Assembly (NCBI GenBank): GCA_963735005.1
Contig: CAVTJA010000002.1
Span: 62,001 to 126,000 of the forward strand
Direction of reading: 5' to 3'
Origin: WTKG01 sp963735005
GTDB taxonomy: Bacteria; Actinomycetota; Actinomycetes; Actinomycetales; Demequinaceae
Length of the DNA: 64,000 nt
Each line of letters starts with the position of its first letter. Positions within the stretch are counted from its first letter, which is position 1. Positions 29,855 to 37,354 of the stretch are shown here, piece by piece. The position numbers and the translations under genes were made by a program. Under the pieces are notes generated by a model, which made no database searches, was not told the origin of the DNA, and saw only the letters and a program-made list of their open reading frames with translations.

Positions 29855-30586
29855 TGGCCGAGGCCAAGAAGCCCGCGGCGAAGAAGCCCGCGGCAAAGAC
29901 CACGGCGGCTAAGTCCACGGCGGCTAAGAAGCCGGCGGCGAAGACCACCGCGGCCAAGACGACGGCGGCGAAGACCACCGCGGCAAAGGCGGCTCCGGCG
30001 AAGGCTGACGGCGGCGAAGACCACGGCTGCCAAGGCTCCTGCGGCGAAGGCTGCGGCGTCAAAGACCACCACAGCCAAGAGCGCGCCCGCCAAGGCGACG
30101 GCGGCCAAGAAGCCGGCCGTTGCCGCTGGCCCGAAGGTCAACACGCTCAAGATGCACCACCTGCGTCCTGCCGACGGCGCTCACACCGCAAAGACCCGCG
30201 TGGGTCGCGGTGAGGGCGGCAAGCGCGGCAAGACCGCGGGTCGCGGCACCAAGGGCACGGGAGCGCGTTACCAGGTCCCCGCCCGTTTCGAGGGTGGCCA
30301 GACGCCGATCCACATGCGTATTCCGAAGCTGCGCGGGTTCAAGAACCCGTTCCGCGTCGAGTACCAAGTGGTGAACGTCGACACCATCGCCGAGCTGTAC
30401 CCCAAGGGCGGCAAGGTCACGAAGGCAGACCTCGTCGACAAGGGCGCGGTGCGCAAGAACCAGCTCGTCAAGGTGCTGGGCGACGGCGACATTTCGGTCA
30501 AGGTCGAGATCGTGGACGCGGACAAAGTTTCGCAGTCCGCGAAGACCAAGATCGAAGCCGCCGGCGGAACCATCAACGAACGCTAG
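29854..30586 (+). CDS. rplO: 50S ribosomal protein L15 with Lys/Ala-rich N-terminal tail (frame disrupted)
   Basis: L15 is a late-assembly 50S protein. The core is intact in one frame: KMHHLRPADGAHTAKTRVGRGEGGKRGKTAGRGTKGTGARYQVPARFEGGQTPIHMRIPKLRGFKN onward to 30586. The coupled start ATG 29854 opens an Ala/Lys-rich tail (repeats of AAKTT, KKPAAK) in another frame. Both join if one base is removed near 30007 (AAGGCTGACGGCG to AAGGCTACGGCG), giving 243 residues in place of the usual about 150. The repetitive tail then reads on as TAAKTTAAKAPAAK before the core. A one-base sequencing insertion is the likeliest cause. A start at ATG 30152 would lose the conserved N-terminal segment. Confidence 0.85.
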
Positions 30587-30647
30587 AGTCGAACCGGGCG
30601 CGCGCAGGCGCGTCCGGCCAGACCGCGCCCAGAAATAAGGAGGAGTC

Positions 30648-31962
30648 ATGCTCGGAGGATTCGTGAGTGCGTTCCGCACTCCCGACTTGCGGCGCAAGCT
30701 TCTGTTTACCCTGGGCATGCTCGCGATCTATCGCCTTGGTGTGTCTGTCCCGACCCCCGGCGTTGACTACGCCGCGGCGCACGAGTGCATCAGCCAGGGC
30801 ACAAGCGACCGTGGCAAATGAATCGCGAACCTCATCAACGTGTTCGCGGGCGGTGGCCTGCTGACACTGTCGCTGTTCGCGCTCGGCATCATGCCGTACA
30901 TCACCGCGAGCATCATGGTGCAGCTGCTACGCGTGCTGATCCCTCGCTTCCAGGCTCTCCACGAGGAGGGCCCGGAGGGGCAGGCGAAGCTCACGCAGTA
31001 CACGCGCTACATCACGGTCGCCTTCGCGGCGCTGCAGGCGGCGTCCTACGTCACGCTGGCGCGCAACGAGCTGTTGTACGGCGTTAAGCTGCGCCAACCC
31101 CGTCGTCCCCGACACGTCCTGGTTCACCATCTCCTCGATGGTGCTGACCATGACCGCGGGCACGGTATTCATCATGTGGCTGGGCGAGCGCATCACGGAG
31201 CGCGGCGTCGGCAACGGCATGTCGCTGCTGATCTTCACCTCGATCGCGTCGAGCTTCCCGTCTGCGGTCTACCAGATCTGGAACACGGGAAGCAACCACG
31301 TGACCAACCTCGCGATCATCGCGGCGCTCGGCCTGGCGGTCGTCGTCGTGGTGGTGTTCGTCGAGCAGTCGCAGCGGCGCATCCCGGTGCAGTACGCGAA
31401 GCGCATGGTCGGGCGCAAGATGCTCGGCGGCTCGTCGACCTACATCCCGATCAAGATCAACATGGCGGGCATCATCCCTGTGATCTTCGCGTCGTCGCTA
31501 CTGCAGCTGCCGCAGCTCCTGGTCCAGTTCCAAGGGGACAACCCTGCCAGGTGGGCGCTGTGGGTCAGCTCGAACATCGCGCAGCCGGGAACGTTCGGCA
31601 ACATCGCGCTGTACACGCTGCTCATCATCTTCTTCGCGTACTTCTACACGGCGATCACGTTCAACCCGGACGAGGTCGCGGACAACATGAAGAAGTACGG
31701 CGGCTTCGTGCCAGGCATCAGGCCCGGCAAGCCGACGGCCGACTTCCTTGATTACGTGTTGTCGCGCATCACGGCGGCTGGCTCGCTGTACCTTGCGATT
31801 ATCGCGCTGTTGCCGCAGGTCGTGTTCGTGTCGCTTGGGCTTACCGGGCGTATCCCGTTCGGCGGCGCGTCCATCCTGATTATCGTGGGTGTGGGCCTCG
31901 ACACGGTCAAACGCATCCAGTCCCAGCTCGAACAGCGCCACTACGAAGGGTTCCTCAAGTAG
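30648..31962 (+). pseudogene. secY: preprotein translocase subunit SecY, interrupted by a stop and a frameshift
   Basis: SecY is the protein-conducting channel. AAGGAGGAGT precedes ATG 30648, and FVSAFRTPDLRRKLLFTLGMLAIYRLG is a normal N-terminus. Codon 58 (30819-30821) is TGA, and the same frame continues at once with IANLINVFAGGG and LGIMPYITASIMVQLL. A second lesion lies near 31080: the frame moves by one base, after which ALSCANPVVPDTSW...MTAGTVFIMWLGERITERGVGNGMSLLIF continues to 31962. Reading TGA as TGG and dropping one G (TACGGCG to TACGCG) yields 437 residues, the standard length with ten helices. The gene is normally essential, so errors in the sequence are more likely than true decay. 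adk starts immediately after the stop. Confidence 0.85.
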
Positions 31963-32532
31963 ATGCGTGCGGTACTTCTTGGCCCGCCCGGTGCGGGCAA
32001 GGGCACTCAGGCAGCACTGCTGTCCGAGCGGTTCGACGTCCCCGCGATCTCGACCGGAGACATCTTCCGCGCAAACGTTGGCGGCGGCACCGAGCTCGGT
32101 CTCAAGGCCAAGGAGTACATGGACGCGGGCGAACTCGTGCCAGACGCGATCACCAATGACATGGTGCGGGACCGTTTGTCGCACGCCGACACCGATCAGG
32201 GGTTCCTGCTCGACGGCTATCCGCGCAACCCCGACCAGGCCGTCGAGCTAGACACCATGCTGCTTGAACTTGGCGTGCGGCTCGACGCCGCGCTCGAGAT
32301 CACGGCTGACGTCGACGAGGTCACCGCGCGGCTACTCAAGCGCGCCCAGATCGAGGGCCGCGCTGACGACACGGAGGACGTGATCCGCCGCCGCCTCGAG
32401 GTCTACGCGACCGAGACCGCGCCGGTGTCCGCCTACTACGAAGGCAAGGGCCTGCTCCGCCAGGTCGACGGCCTTGGCGACGTCGCCGAGGTCACCGCGC
32501 GGCTCATCGCTGCCGCCACCCCTGACGCCTAG
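31963..32532 (+). CDS. adk: adenylate kinase
   Basis: Catalyses ATP + AMP to 2 ADP in the cytosol. The 189-residue protein has the P-loop GPPGAGKGT (7-15), the AMP-binding STGDIFR and the LDGYPRN segment, and a short lid (the compact actinobacterial form without zinc cysteines). ATG 31963 directly abuts the secY TAG, so translation probably depends on secY. The usual next gene, map, is missing here. Confidence 0.96.
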   Translation: MRAVLLGPPGAGKGTQAALLSERFDVPAISTGDIFRANVGGGTELGLKAKEYMDAGELVPDAITNDMVRDRLSHADTDQGFLLDGYPRNPDQAVELDTMLLELGVRLDAALEITADVDEVTARLLKRAQIEGRADDTEDVIRRRLEVYATETAPVSAYYEGKGLLRQVDGLGDVAEVTARLIAAATPDA

Positions 32533-32534
32533 CC

Positions 32535-32547
32535 CGCGAGCGTCCAG
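32535..32547. repeat. 13-mer shared with the 36-bp palindrome
   Basis: CGCGAGCGTCCAG, two bases after the adk stop, is identical to the outer arm of the palindrome at 3283-3318. Here no inverted partner follows; the next bases, GCGCCCCTAGGCGCGCC, can form only a short GGCGC/GCGCC stem. Confidence 0.6.
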
Positions 32548-32553
32548 GCGCCC

Positions 32554-33150
32554 CTAGGCGCGCCCCACGGTCGGACGCGGCGCGAGCACTCGTCTCGGTT
32601 CCTCCGGCGCGGTCACCGCTGGCACCTCCCCCGTGGGCGCCAGCGACGGGGTGTCCTCGAGTTCAGGGGCGGCAACCGGAGGCCACGGATCGCTTGCTGC
32701 GGATGAGTTGGCGTCGTTGAGCCGCGCGGTAGCAGCGCGCCTCACACTCGGCTCTCGGTGACCGGCAAGAATCGCGACCACGAATTGCGACGCCGCGGGG
32801 TTGTGAGCAACCGCCCGCGCCACCCTCGCGTCACGGTCCGTGGCGAGCTGGGCGAGCACGGATTCCGCTGCGCGCTCGTTCGCGGCGACCGCGACGCGGA
32901 CATCCGCCTTCGCGTCGTGCGCGAGCGTGATCAAGAGCCCGAGCGGGCAGTCGCCACGCGCCGCGACTATCGCTCGCACTTCTGGCTTGCGGTGCAAGGC
33001 GAGGGCCGCCAACCGGTCTCGCTCGACGCCGTCGCTACCCGCCTCGTGAATGTCTGGCGACACGGGCTTCGGTCGATCGTCGCCGATGGGGAGCGAGAAT
33101 CCGGACGTCGCCATCAGCGCCGCCGACCATTCACGTCGTGTGGCATCCAT
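32554..33150 (-). CDS. LRV-like repeat protein A
   Basis: I assign no named function. The 198-residue protein has an acidic/proline-rich N-terminus, about four tandem helical repeats at residues 46-145, and a disordered Pro/Ala/Glu-rich tail ending RRVLAPRPTVGRA. Repeats follow LAxHRxPxVRxxVAxxxxxP-type spacing (for example LALHRKPEVRAIVAARGDCP, LATDRDARVARAVAHNPAAS), resembling leucine-rich-repeat variants (LRV) or HEAT repeats. No signal peptide, helix pair for membrane insertion, or iron-sulfur cysteine cluster is visible; the single DCP cysteine recurs in paralogues B and D. ATG 33150 follows AGAGGAGA. It is transcribed away from B. Confidence 0.7.
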   Translation of the reverse strand: MDATRREWSAALMATSGFSLPIGDDRPKPVSPDIHEAGSDGVERDRLAALALHRKPEVRAIVAARGDCPLGLLITLAHDAKADVRVAVAANERAAESVLAQLATDRDARVARAVAHNPAASQFVVAILAGHREPSVRRAATARLNDANSSAASDPWPPVAAPELEDTPSLAPTGEVPAVTAPEEPRRVLAPRPTVGRA

Positions 33151-33364
33151 CGTGATCTCCTCTGGTGCGTGGCGGGAAGGCCGCCATGCGCGACGCTACG
33201 GAGCCGCGGTGAATTCGAACTGAACAGCCGGTGCAGTGTGGTGTCAAAGAGGTGGATTTGTGGCGCATCCCGCATTCGTTAAACAAGTCGTTACGTAGCG
33301 GCCATGGCAGGGAAACCCTGCGCAACTAGCCTGAGGGCGTCAGGACAACAGAGATGAGACCGCG
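33151..33364. promoter_or_regulatory. divergent promoter region of LRV-like genes A and B
   Basis: The 214-base gap between the two oppositely oriented LRV-like genes must carry their promoters. It is locally AT-richer (around 33230-33300). On the plus strand a TAGCCT box (33327-33332) lies just after the inverted repeat at 33307-33321. Confidence 0.5.
33307..33321. repeat. inverted repeat, possible operator
   Basis: GCAGGG-AAA-CCCTGC, perfect 6-bp arms around three A, lies where the -35 and spacer of the gene B promoter would be, so it could be a regulator-binding site. Confidence 0.4.
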
Positions 33365-33931
33365 ATGGCACGTGGATACAGTTCCGCACCGGGCGCCAGC
33401 CCCGAGGTCGAAGAGGCGCGCAAGCCCAATCTCCACCGCGCGAGCATCGCCATGCACGGCCGCTCAAAAAATGGCTACGTGCGCGAGATCATCGCGGAAC
33501 GCGAAGACTGCCCGTTTGGCCTGATGGTGACTCTCGCGCACGATCGCGTCGCCGCTGTGCGAGCCGCGGTCGCGCGCAACCCGGCCGCCGCGCGTGGCGT
33601 CCTCGAGCACCTCGCGGAGGACCGCGACAGCGACGTACTCATCGGACTCGTCAACAACCCAGCGTTGCCTGAGGACGTGCTCGAACGGCTGGTGTTCAGC
33701 AAGCGTCCAGAGGTGCGTGATGCCGCAGCGCTCCGCCTCGATGGGGGAGGGCTGACGCTGGTGGCGGCTGCGCGCGCAGAGGACGACGCGACTCCTGAGC
33801 TCCGCGAGGCGGCTGGCGAGGCCGCCCCGGGCTTACGTATAGTTGAACCCCAGGTGGTCCCGGGCCGCCCGCAATCCCCGTTCACGCGCACCGCGCCGGT
33901 CCGCGGCTTCTCCTTCACGGAGCCGTCATGA
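33365..33931 (+). CDS. LRV-like repeat protein B
   Basis: Unnamed, 188 residues. After a polar N-terminus, residues about 25-125 form tandem helical repeats: VREIIAEREDCPFGLMVTLAHDR, VRAAVARNPAAARGVLEHLAEDR, VLIGLVNNPALPEDVLERLVFSKRP. It then has a low-complexity Ala/Glu/Pro tail of about 60 residues. The REDCPFGLMVTLAHD stretch is nearly the same as RGDCPLGLLITLAHD in protein A. No membrane segment or enzyme motif is seen. Start ATG 33365 has a weak GAGATGAGA upstream. It heads a same-strand series with C and D. An adaptor or binding scaffold is a reasonable guess only. Confidence 0.7.
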   Translation: MARGYSSAPGASPEVEEARKPNLHRASIAMHGRSKNGYVREIIAEREDCPFGLMVTLAHDRVAAVRAAVARNPAAARGVLEHLAEDRDSDVLIGLVNNPALPEDVLERLVFSKRPEVRDAAALRLDGGGLTLVAAARAEDDATPELREAAGEAAPGLRIVEPQVVPGRPQSPFTRTAPVRGFSFTEPS

Positions 33932-33986
33932 CACCCATCGCCCACGCGCGGCCCGAGCGGGCCGACGCGACTAAGGAGAACGAGCC

Positions 33987-34304
33987 ATGGCCCTCGTGAC
34001 ACCATCGCCGCGCACCCGCCAGGAAGACGTCTCGCGTGCCCTCGATCCCGCCGTGCGTGGGACTGAGCTTGTGGCCCTTGCGGCGCACCGTGACGTCAAC
34101 GTGCGCGCCGCCGTTGCCTCTCGCCCCGACGCCCCGATGGCGTCGCTCATCTCGCTCGCTCACGAGCGCGACAAGAAGGTCCTGCTCGCCCTTGCGGCCA
34201 ATCCGGCGAGCCCCGTGTGGGTCATCAAGAAGCTCGCGCTCGAGCGCCGCGAGGACGTCCGCGCCGTGGCCGCCGAGCGTCTCGCCGAACTGCCGGAAGA
34301 GTAA
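33987..34304 (+). CDS. LRV-like repeat protein C
   Basis: Unnamed, 105 residues and almost entirely repeat: a DVSRALDPAVRGTEL lead-in, then LAAHRDVNVRAAVASRPDAP, MASLISLAHERDKKVLLALAANPASP, VWVIKKLALERREDVRAVAAERL. By hand alignment it matches protein D without gaps at about 48 of the first 100 positions, so C and D are duplicates. The cysteine of the shared DCP motif is alanine here. AAGGAGAACGAGCC gives a strong ribosome site at ATG 33987, 55 bases after gene B. Confidence 0.7.
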   Translation: MALVTPSPRTRQEDVSRALDPAVRGTELVALAAHRDVNVRAAVASRPDAPMASLISLAHERDKKVLLALAANPASPVWVIKKLALERREDVRAVAAERLAELPEE

Positions 34305-34473
34305 TCCGTACGCCCATCTGCCCCCCGTTGTTGGGGGAAAAGTGGCCACTAGCACACCCCGAGCAGGTTGCGCTGTCGGGTTGCTCACAAGGCCGTTTTA
34401 GCGTTCACAAGTGTGCATAGCATTGGGTCAGGACGGACCCCTTGGACACTGAAAGAAAGTAGGTGGAGGAACG

Positions 34474-34788
34474 ATGGCTCTCGGAATTTCTCCCGCAAAG
34501 CGCACTGCAGACGACGTTGCCCGCGCCCTTGACCCGCACGTGACCGGGGTGGACTTGCTCCCGCTCGCCGTGCACCGCAACCCGGACGTGCGCGCCGCGG
34601 TCGCGTCGCGACCCGACTGCCCCATGGGCGCGCTGCTAGCGCTCGGGCACGACCGGACTCCCGAGGTCCTCGACGCGCTCGTCAAGAACGTGCGCGCACC
34701 CGAGACCCTTATTCGTCAGTTGGCGGAGCACCGCCGGCCGGAGATCCGCGATGCGGCTCTGGCACGCCTCCGGAGGGCGCTCCCGTAG
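34474..34788 (+). CDS. LRV-like repeat protein D
   Basis: Unnamed, 104 residues, the closest paralogue of C. It opens DDVARALDPHVTGVDLLPLAVHRNPDVRAAVASRPDCPMG and continues with repeats VLDALVKNVRAPETLIRQLAEHRRPEIRDAALARL. The DCP cysteine is present at residue 49. GGAGGAACG precedes ATG 34474. A 169-base gap from gene C contains a possible TAGCAT -10 (34418-34423) without a clear -35, so it may be expressed separately. A strong terminator follows. Confidence 0.7.
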   Translation: MALGISPAKRTADDVARALDPHVTGVDLLPLAVHRNPDVRAAVASRPDCPMGALLALGHDRTPEVLDALVKNVRAPETLIRQLAEHRRPEIRDAALARLRRALP

Positions 34789-34805
34789 TACCGTTTTCCC
34801 CTCCG

Positions 34806-34840
34806 ACTGCGCGTCGCCCCATCCAGGGGCGGCGCGCAGT
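34806..34840 (+). terminator. strong terminator after the LRV-like genes
   Basis: A 15-bp stem (34806-34820 with 34826-34840, one G-U pair, arm ACTGCGCGTCGCCCC) over the loop ATCCA, followed by TGTCTTTCC. It insulates the LRV-like genes from infA. Confidence 0.8.
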
Positions 34841-34869
34841 TGTCTTTCCTGCCGGAACTGCCGTATAGT
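34840..34869 (+). promoter_or_regulatory. promoter of infA and downstream ribosomal genes
   Basis: TTGTCT (34840-34845) and TATAGT (34864-34869) are 18 bases apart, right after the terminator. The infA operon therefore has its own start rather than depending on secY-adk. Confidence 0.6.
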
Positions 34870-34925
34870 CGTCGGTCGGGCGTTTTTGCGCGCCCGCATC
34901 CAATAAAGCAGTAGTGAGTGGAGTT

Positions 34926-35147
34926 ATGGCCAAGAAAGACGGCGTCATCGAGATTGAGGGCACCGTGGTCGAAGCGTTGCCGAACGCGTCATTTCGCGTG
35001 GAGCTAACAAACGGACACGTAGTCCTCGCCCACATCTCGGGGAAGATGCGCCAGCACTACATTCGGATCCTCCCAGAGGACCGTGTGGTGGTGGAGTTGA
35101 CCCCGTATGACCTGTCCCGCGGCCGTATCGTCTACCGCTACAAATAA
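34926..35147 (+). CDS. infA: translation initiation factor IF-1
   Basis: IF-1 binds the 30S A site during initiation. The 73-residue OB-fold protein, AKKDGVIEIEGTVVEALPNASFRVEL...HISGKMRQHYIRILPEDRVVVELTPYDLSRGRIVYRYK, is a perfect family match. ATG 34926 is chosen because the family starts MAKKDG; the open frame begins four codons earlier at a GTG. Confidence 0.97.
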   Translation: MAKKDGVIEIEGTVVEALPNASFRVELTNGHVVLAHISGKMRQHYIRILPEDRVVVELTPYDLSRGRIVYRYK

Positions 35148-35206
35148 CGAGTTTCAGCCGTCGCCGACGTTCACACGTCCCAGCGCCGGCGGCGAAGGAA
35201 AGAGAC

Positions 35207-35320
35207 ATGAAGGTCAAGCCGAGCGTTAAGCCGATCTGTGACAAGTGCAAGATCATCCGTCGCAACGGCCGCGTGATGGTGATTTGCGAGAACCTGCGCC
35301 ACAAGCAGCGTCAGGGCTAG
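35207..35320 (+). CDS. rpmJ: 50S ribosomal protein L36 (zinc-binding form)
   Basis: A 37-residue gene between infA and rpsM: MKVKPSVKPICDKCKIIRR, then NGRVMVICENLRHKQRQG. CXXC, a third cysteine and the histidine form the zinc site, so this is the zinc-dependent form. Ribosome site AAGGAAAGAGAC. This small protein bridges 23S rRNA helices near the factor-binding region. Confidence 0.96.
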   Translation: MKVKPSVKPICDKCKIIRRNGRVMVICENLRHKQRQG

Positions 35321-35367
35321 CAAACAACTACATACATACGCACCACGTCAGCGCCCTCGGGCGCAAC

Positions 35368-35387
35368 CCCCGGCTCGGAGGCCGGGG
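35368..35387 (+). terminator. hairpin between rpmJ and rpsM
   Basis: CCCCGGC (35368-35374) pairs with GCCGGGG (35381-35387) over TCGGAG and is followed by CCCTTCCT. It may be an attenuator or processing site in the rpsM leader; T-tract is poor. Confidence 0.4.
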
Positions 35388-35450
35388 CCCTTCCTACCGG
35401 AGGGGATGACAGGGTGCCAGACCTCCGAATAGCAATGGAGTAGGAACCCC

Positions 35451-35822
35451 ATGGCACGCATTGTTGGCGTAGACCTCCCGCGCGATAAGCGCATGGAGGT
35501 TGCCCTGACCTATATCTACGGCATCGGCCGTACCCGCGCGCAGCAGATTCTGGCGGCCACCAAGGTGAGCCCCGACCTGCGCGTCAAGGACGCAGGAGAC
35601 GACGAGCTCGTCGCCATCCGCGACTACATCGAGCAGAACTTCCAGGTGGAGGGTGACCTTCGCCGCGAGGTGCAGGCAGACATCCGCCGCAAGGTGGAGA
35701 TTGGCACGTACCAGGGCCTGCGGCACCGCCGCGGCATGCCTGTGCGTGGCCAGCGCACCAAGACCAACGCGCGTACGCGCAAGGGCCCCAAGAAGACCGT
35801 CGCCGGAAAGAAGAAGGCATAA
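35451..35822 (+). CDS. rpsM: 30S ribosomal protein S13
   Basis: S13 forms head-to-50S bridges and touches P-site tRNA. The 123-residue product has ARIVGVDLPRDKRMEVALTYIYGIGRTRAQQIL, the helix-two-turn-helix, and GTYQGLRHRRGMPVRGQRTKTNARTRKGPKK. Three bases separate it from rpsK. Confidence 0.97.
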   Translation: MARIVGVDLPRDKRMEVALTYIYGIGRTRAQQILAATKVSPDLRVKDAGDDELVAIRDYIEQNFQVEGDLRREVQADIRRKVEIGTYQGLRHRRGMPVRGQRTKTNARTRKGPKKTVAGKKKA

Positions 35823-35825
35823 CCC

Positions 35826-36215
35826 ATGGCTGCACCTACGCGAAAGCCGCGCAAGAAGATCAAGAAGACCGTCGAGCACGGTCAGGCGCACATCAAGTCG
35901 ACGTTCAACAACACGATCATCTCGATCACGGACCCCTCGGGTGCCGTTGTCGCGTGGTCGTCGTCCGGCCAGGTGGGCTACAAGGGCTCCCGCAAGTCCA
36001 CGCCGTACGCGGCCCAGCAGGCCGCAGAGGCCGCTGGCCGCAAGGCTAAGGACGCGGGCATGAACAAGGTCGATGTGTTCGTGAAGGGCCCCGGTTCGGG
36101 CCGCGACACCGCGATCCGTTCGCTGACCGCCGTCGGCCTCGACGTCACGTCCATCAAGGACGTCACGCCGCAGGCGCACAACGGCTGCCGCCCGCCCAAG
36201 CGTCGTCGCAACTAG
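35826..36215 (+). CDS. rpsK: 30S ribosomal protein S11
   Basis: S11 lies on the 30S platform by the anti-Shine-Dalgarno. The 129-residue product has HGQAHIKSTFNNTIISITDPSGAVVAWSSSGQVGYKGSRKSTPYAAQQAA and TSIKDVTPQAHNGCRPPKRRRN. In many bacteria rpsD comes next; here rpoA follows. Confidence 0.97.
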   Translation: MAAPTRKPRKKIKKTVEHGQAHIKSTFNNTIISITDPSGAVVAWSSSGQVGYKGSRKSTPYAAQQAAEAAGRKAKDAGMNKVDVFVKGPGSGRDTAIRSLTAVGLDVTSIKDVTPQAHNGCRPPKRRRN

Positions 36216-36343
36216 TCGTAGGCGCCTCGCGGCGCTTTCCGGCGCGGTCGCCGCGCCATCCAACTGAACAGGCACTATCCCGGGTCGGCCAGAGGCCCGG
36301 ATCGTCGAGCATCAAATAGCGGGTGCTCGGGAAGGAAAACATC

Positions 36344-37339
36344 GTGCTGATTGCACAGCGCCCCACCCTTACCGAGAAGGTCATCTCGGACAACCGGTCG
36401 CAGTTTTCACTGAAGCCCCTTGAGCCGGGCTTCGGCTACACGCTTGGTAACTCGCTCCGTCGTACGTTGCTGTCGTCCATTCCAGGCGCAGCGATCACGT
36501 CGGTGCGCTTCGAGGGCGTGTTGCACGAGTTCACCACCATCGAGGGGGTGAAGGAGGACGTCACCGAGATCCTCCTGAACCTCAAGAACCTGGTGGTCTC
36601 AAGCGAGAACGACGAGCCGGTCATCATGTACCTGCGCAAGTCCGGTGCCGGCGCCGTCACGGCGGCCGACATCGCGCCGCCTGCTGGCGTCGAGATTCAC
36701 AACCCGGACCTGCACATCGCCACGCTGAACGCCAAGGCCAAGTTCGAGGTCGAGCTCACGGTCGAGCGCGGTCGTGGCTACGTGCCCGCGACGCTCAACA
36801 AGTCGTACGACGCCGAGATCGGCCAGATCCCGGTTGACTCGATCTACTCGCCCGTTCTGAAGGTCACGTACAAGGTCGACGCTACCCGCGTCGCTCAGCG
36901 CACCGACTTTGACGAGCTCGTCATCGACGTCGAGACCAAGTCGTCGATCAGCCCCCGCGACGCCATCGCATCGGCCGGCTCGACACTCGTCGAGCTGTTC
37001 GGCCTGGCGCGCGCGCTGAACGAGGAGGCGGAGGGCATCGAGATCGGCCCGTCGGACACCGACGAGTCGCTCGCAGAGGACTACAACCTCCCGGTCGAGG
37101 ACCTCAACCTCACGCAGCGCTCGTACAACTGCCTCAAGCGCGAGGGCATCCACACAGTGGGCGAACTCACCGCGCGCAGCGAAGCGGACCTCATGGACAT
37201 CCGCAACTTCGGTCAGAAGTCGATCACCGAGGTCAAGGAAAAGCTTGCCGAGCTGGGCTTCTCGCTCAAGGACGGCGGCACGGAGTACGACGCGGCGTCA
37301 GCCGGTGGCGTGTACTTCTCAGGAACTGACGAAAGCTAA
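36344..37339 (+). CDS. rpoA: DNA-directed RNA polymerase subunit alpha
   Basis: The assembly platform of RNA polymerase, with a C-terminal domain for UP elements and activators. The 331-residue product has LKPLEPGFGYTLGNSLRRTLLSSIPGAAIT in the N-domain and LNLTQRSYNCLKREGIHTVGELTARSEADLMDIRNFGQKSITEVKEKL in the C-domain. GTG 36344 is preferred over the upstream ATG 36323 because GGAAGGAAAAC is well placed and the family starts M-LIAQRPTL. Confidence 0.97.
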   Translation: MLIAQRPTLTEKVISDNRSQFSLKPLEPGFGYTLGNSLRRTLLSSIPGAAITSVRFEGVLHEFTTIEGVKEDVTEILLNLKNLVVSSENDEPVIMYLRKSGAGAVTAADIAPPAGVEIHNPDLHIATLNAKAKFEVELTVERGRGYVPATLNKSYDAEIGQIPVDSIYSPVLKVTYKVDATRVAQRTDFDELVIDVETKSSISPRDAIASAGSTLVELFGLARALNEEAEGIEIGPSDTDESLAEDYNLPVEDLNLTQRSYNCLKREGIHTVGELTARSEADLMDIRNFGQKSITEVKEKLAELGFSLKDGGTEYDAASAGGVYFSGTDES

Positions 37340-37354
37340 GAGGAGACAACCGAC

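Noticed and set aside
30819..30821. TGA in secY as recoded selenocysteine or tryptophan
   Set aside because: No selenocysteine element or matching cysteine position, and TGA is used as a normal stop in many genes here.
30840..31751. Treating this frame as a separate gene
   Set aside because: It is SecY only up to about 31080; the rest is out-of-frame Arg/His-rich residues. It is part of the broken secY.
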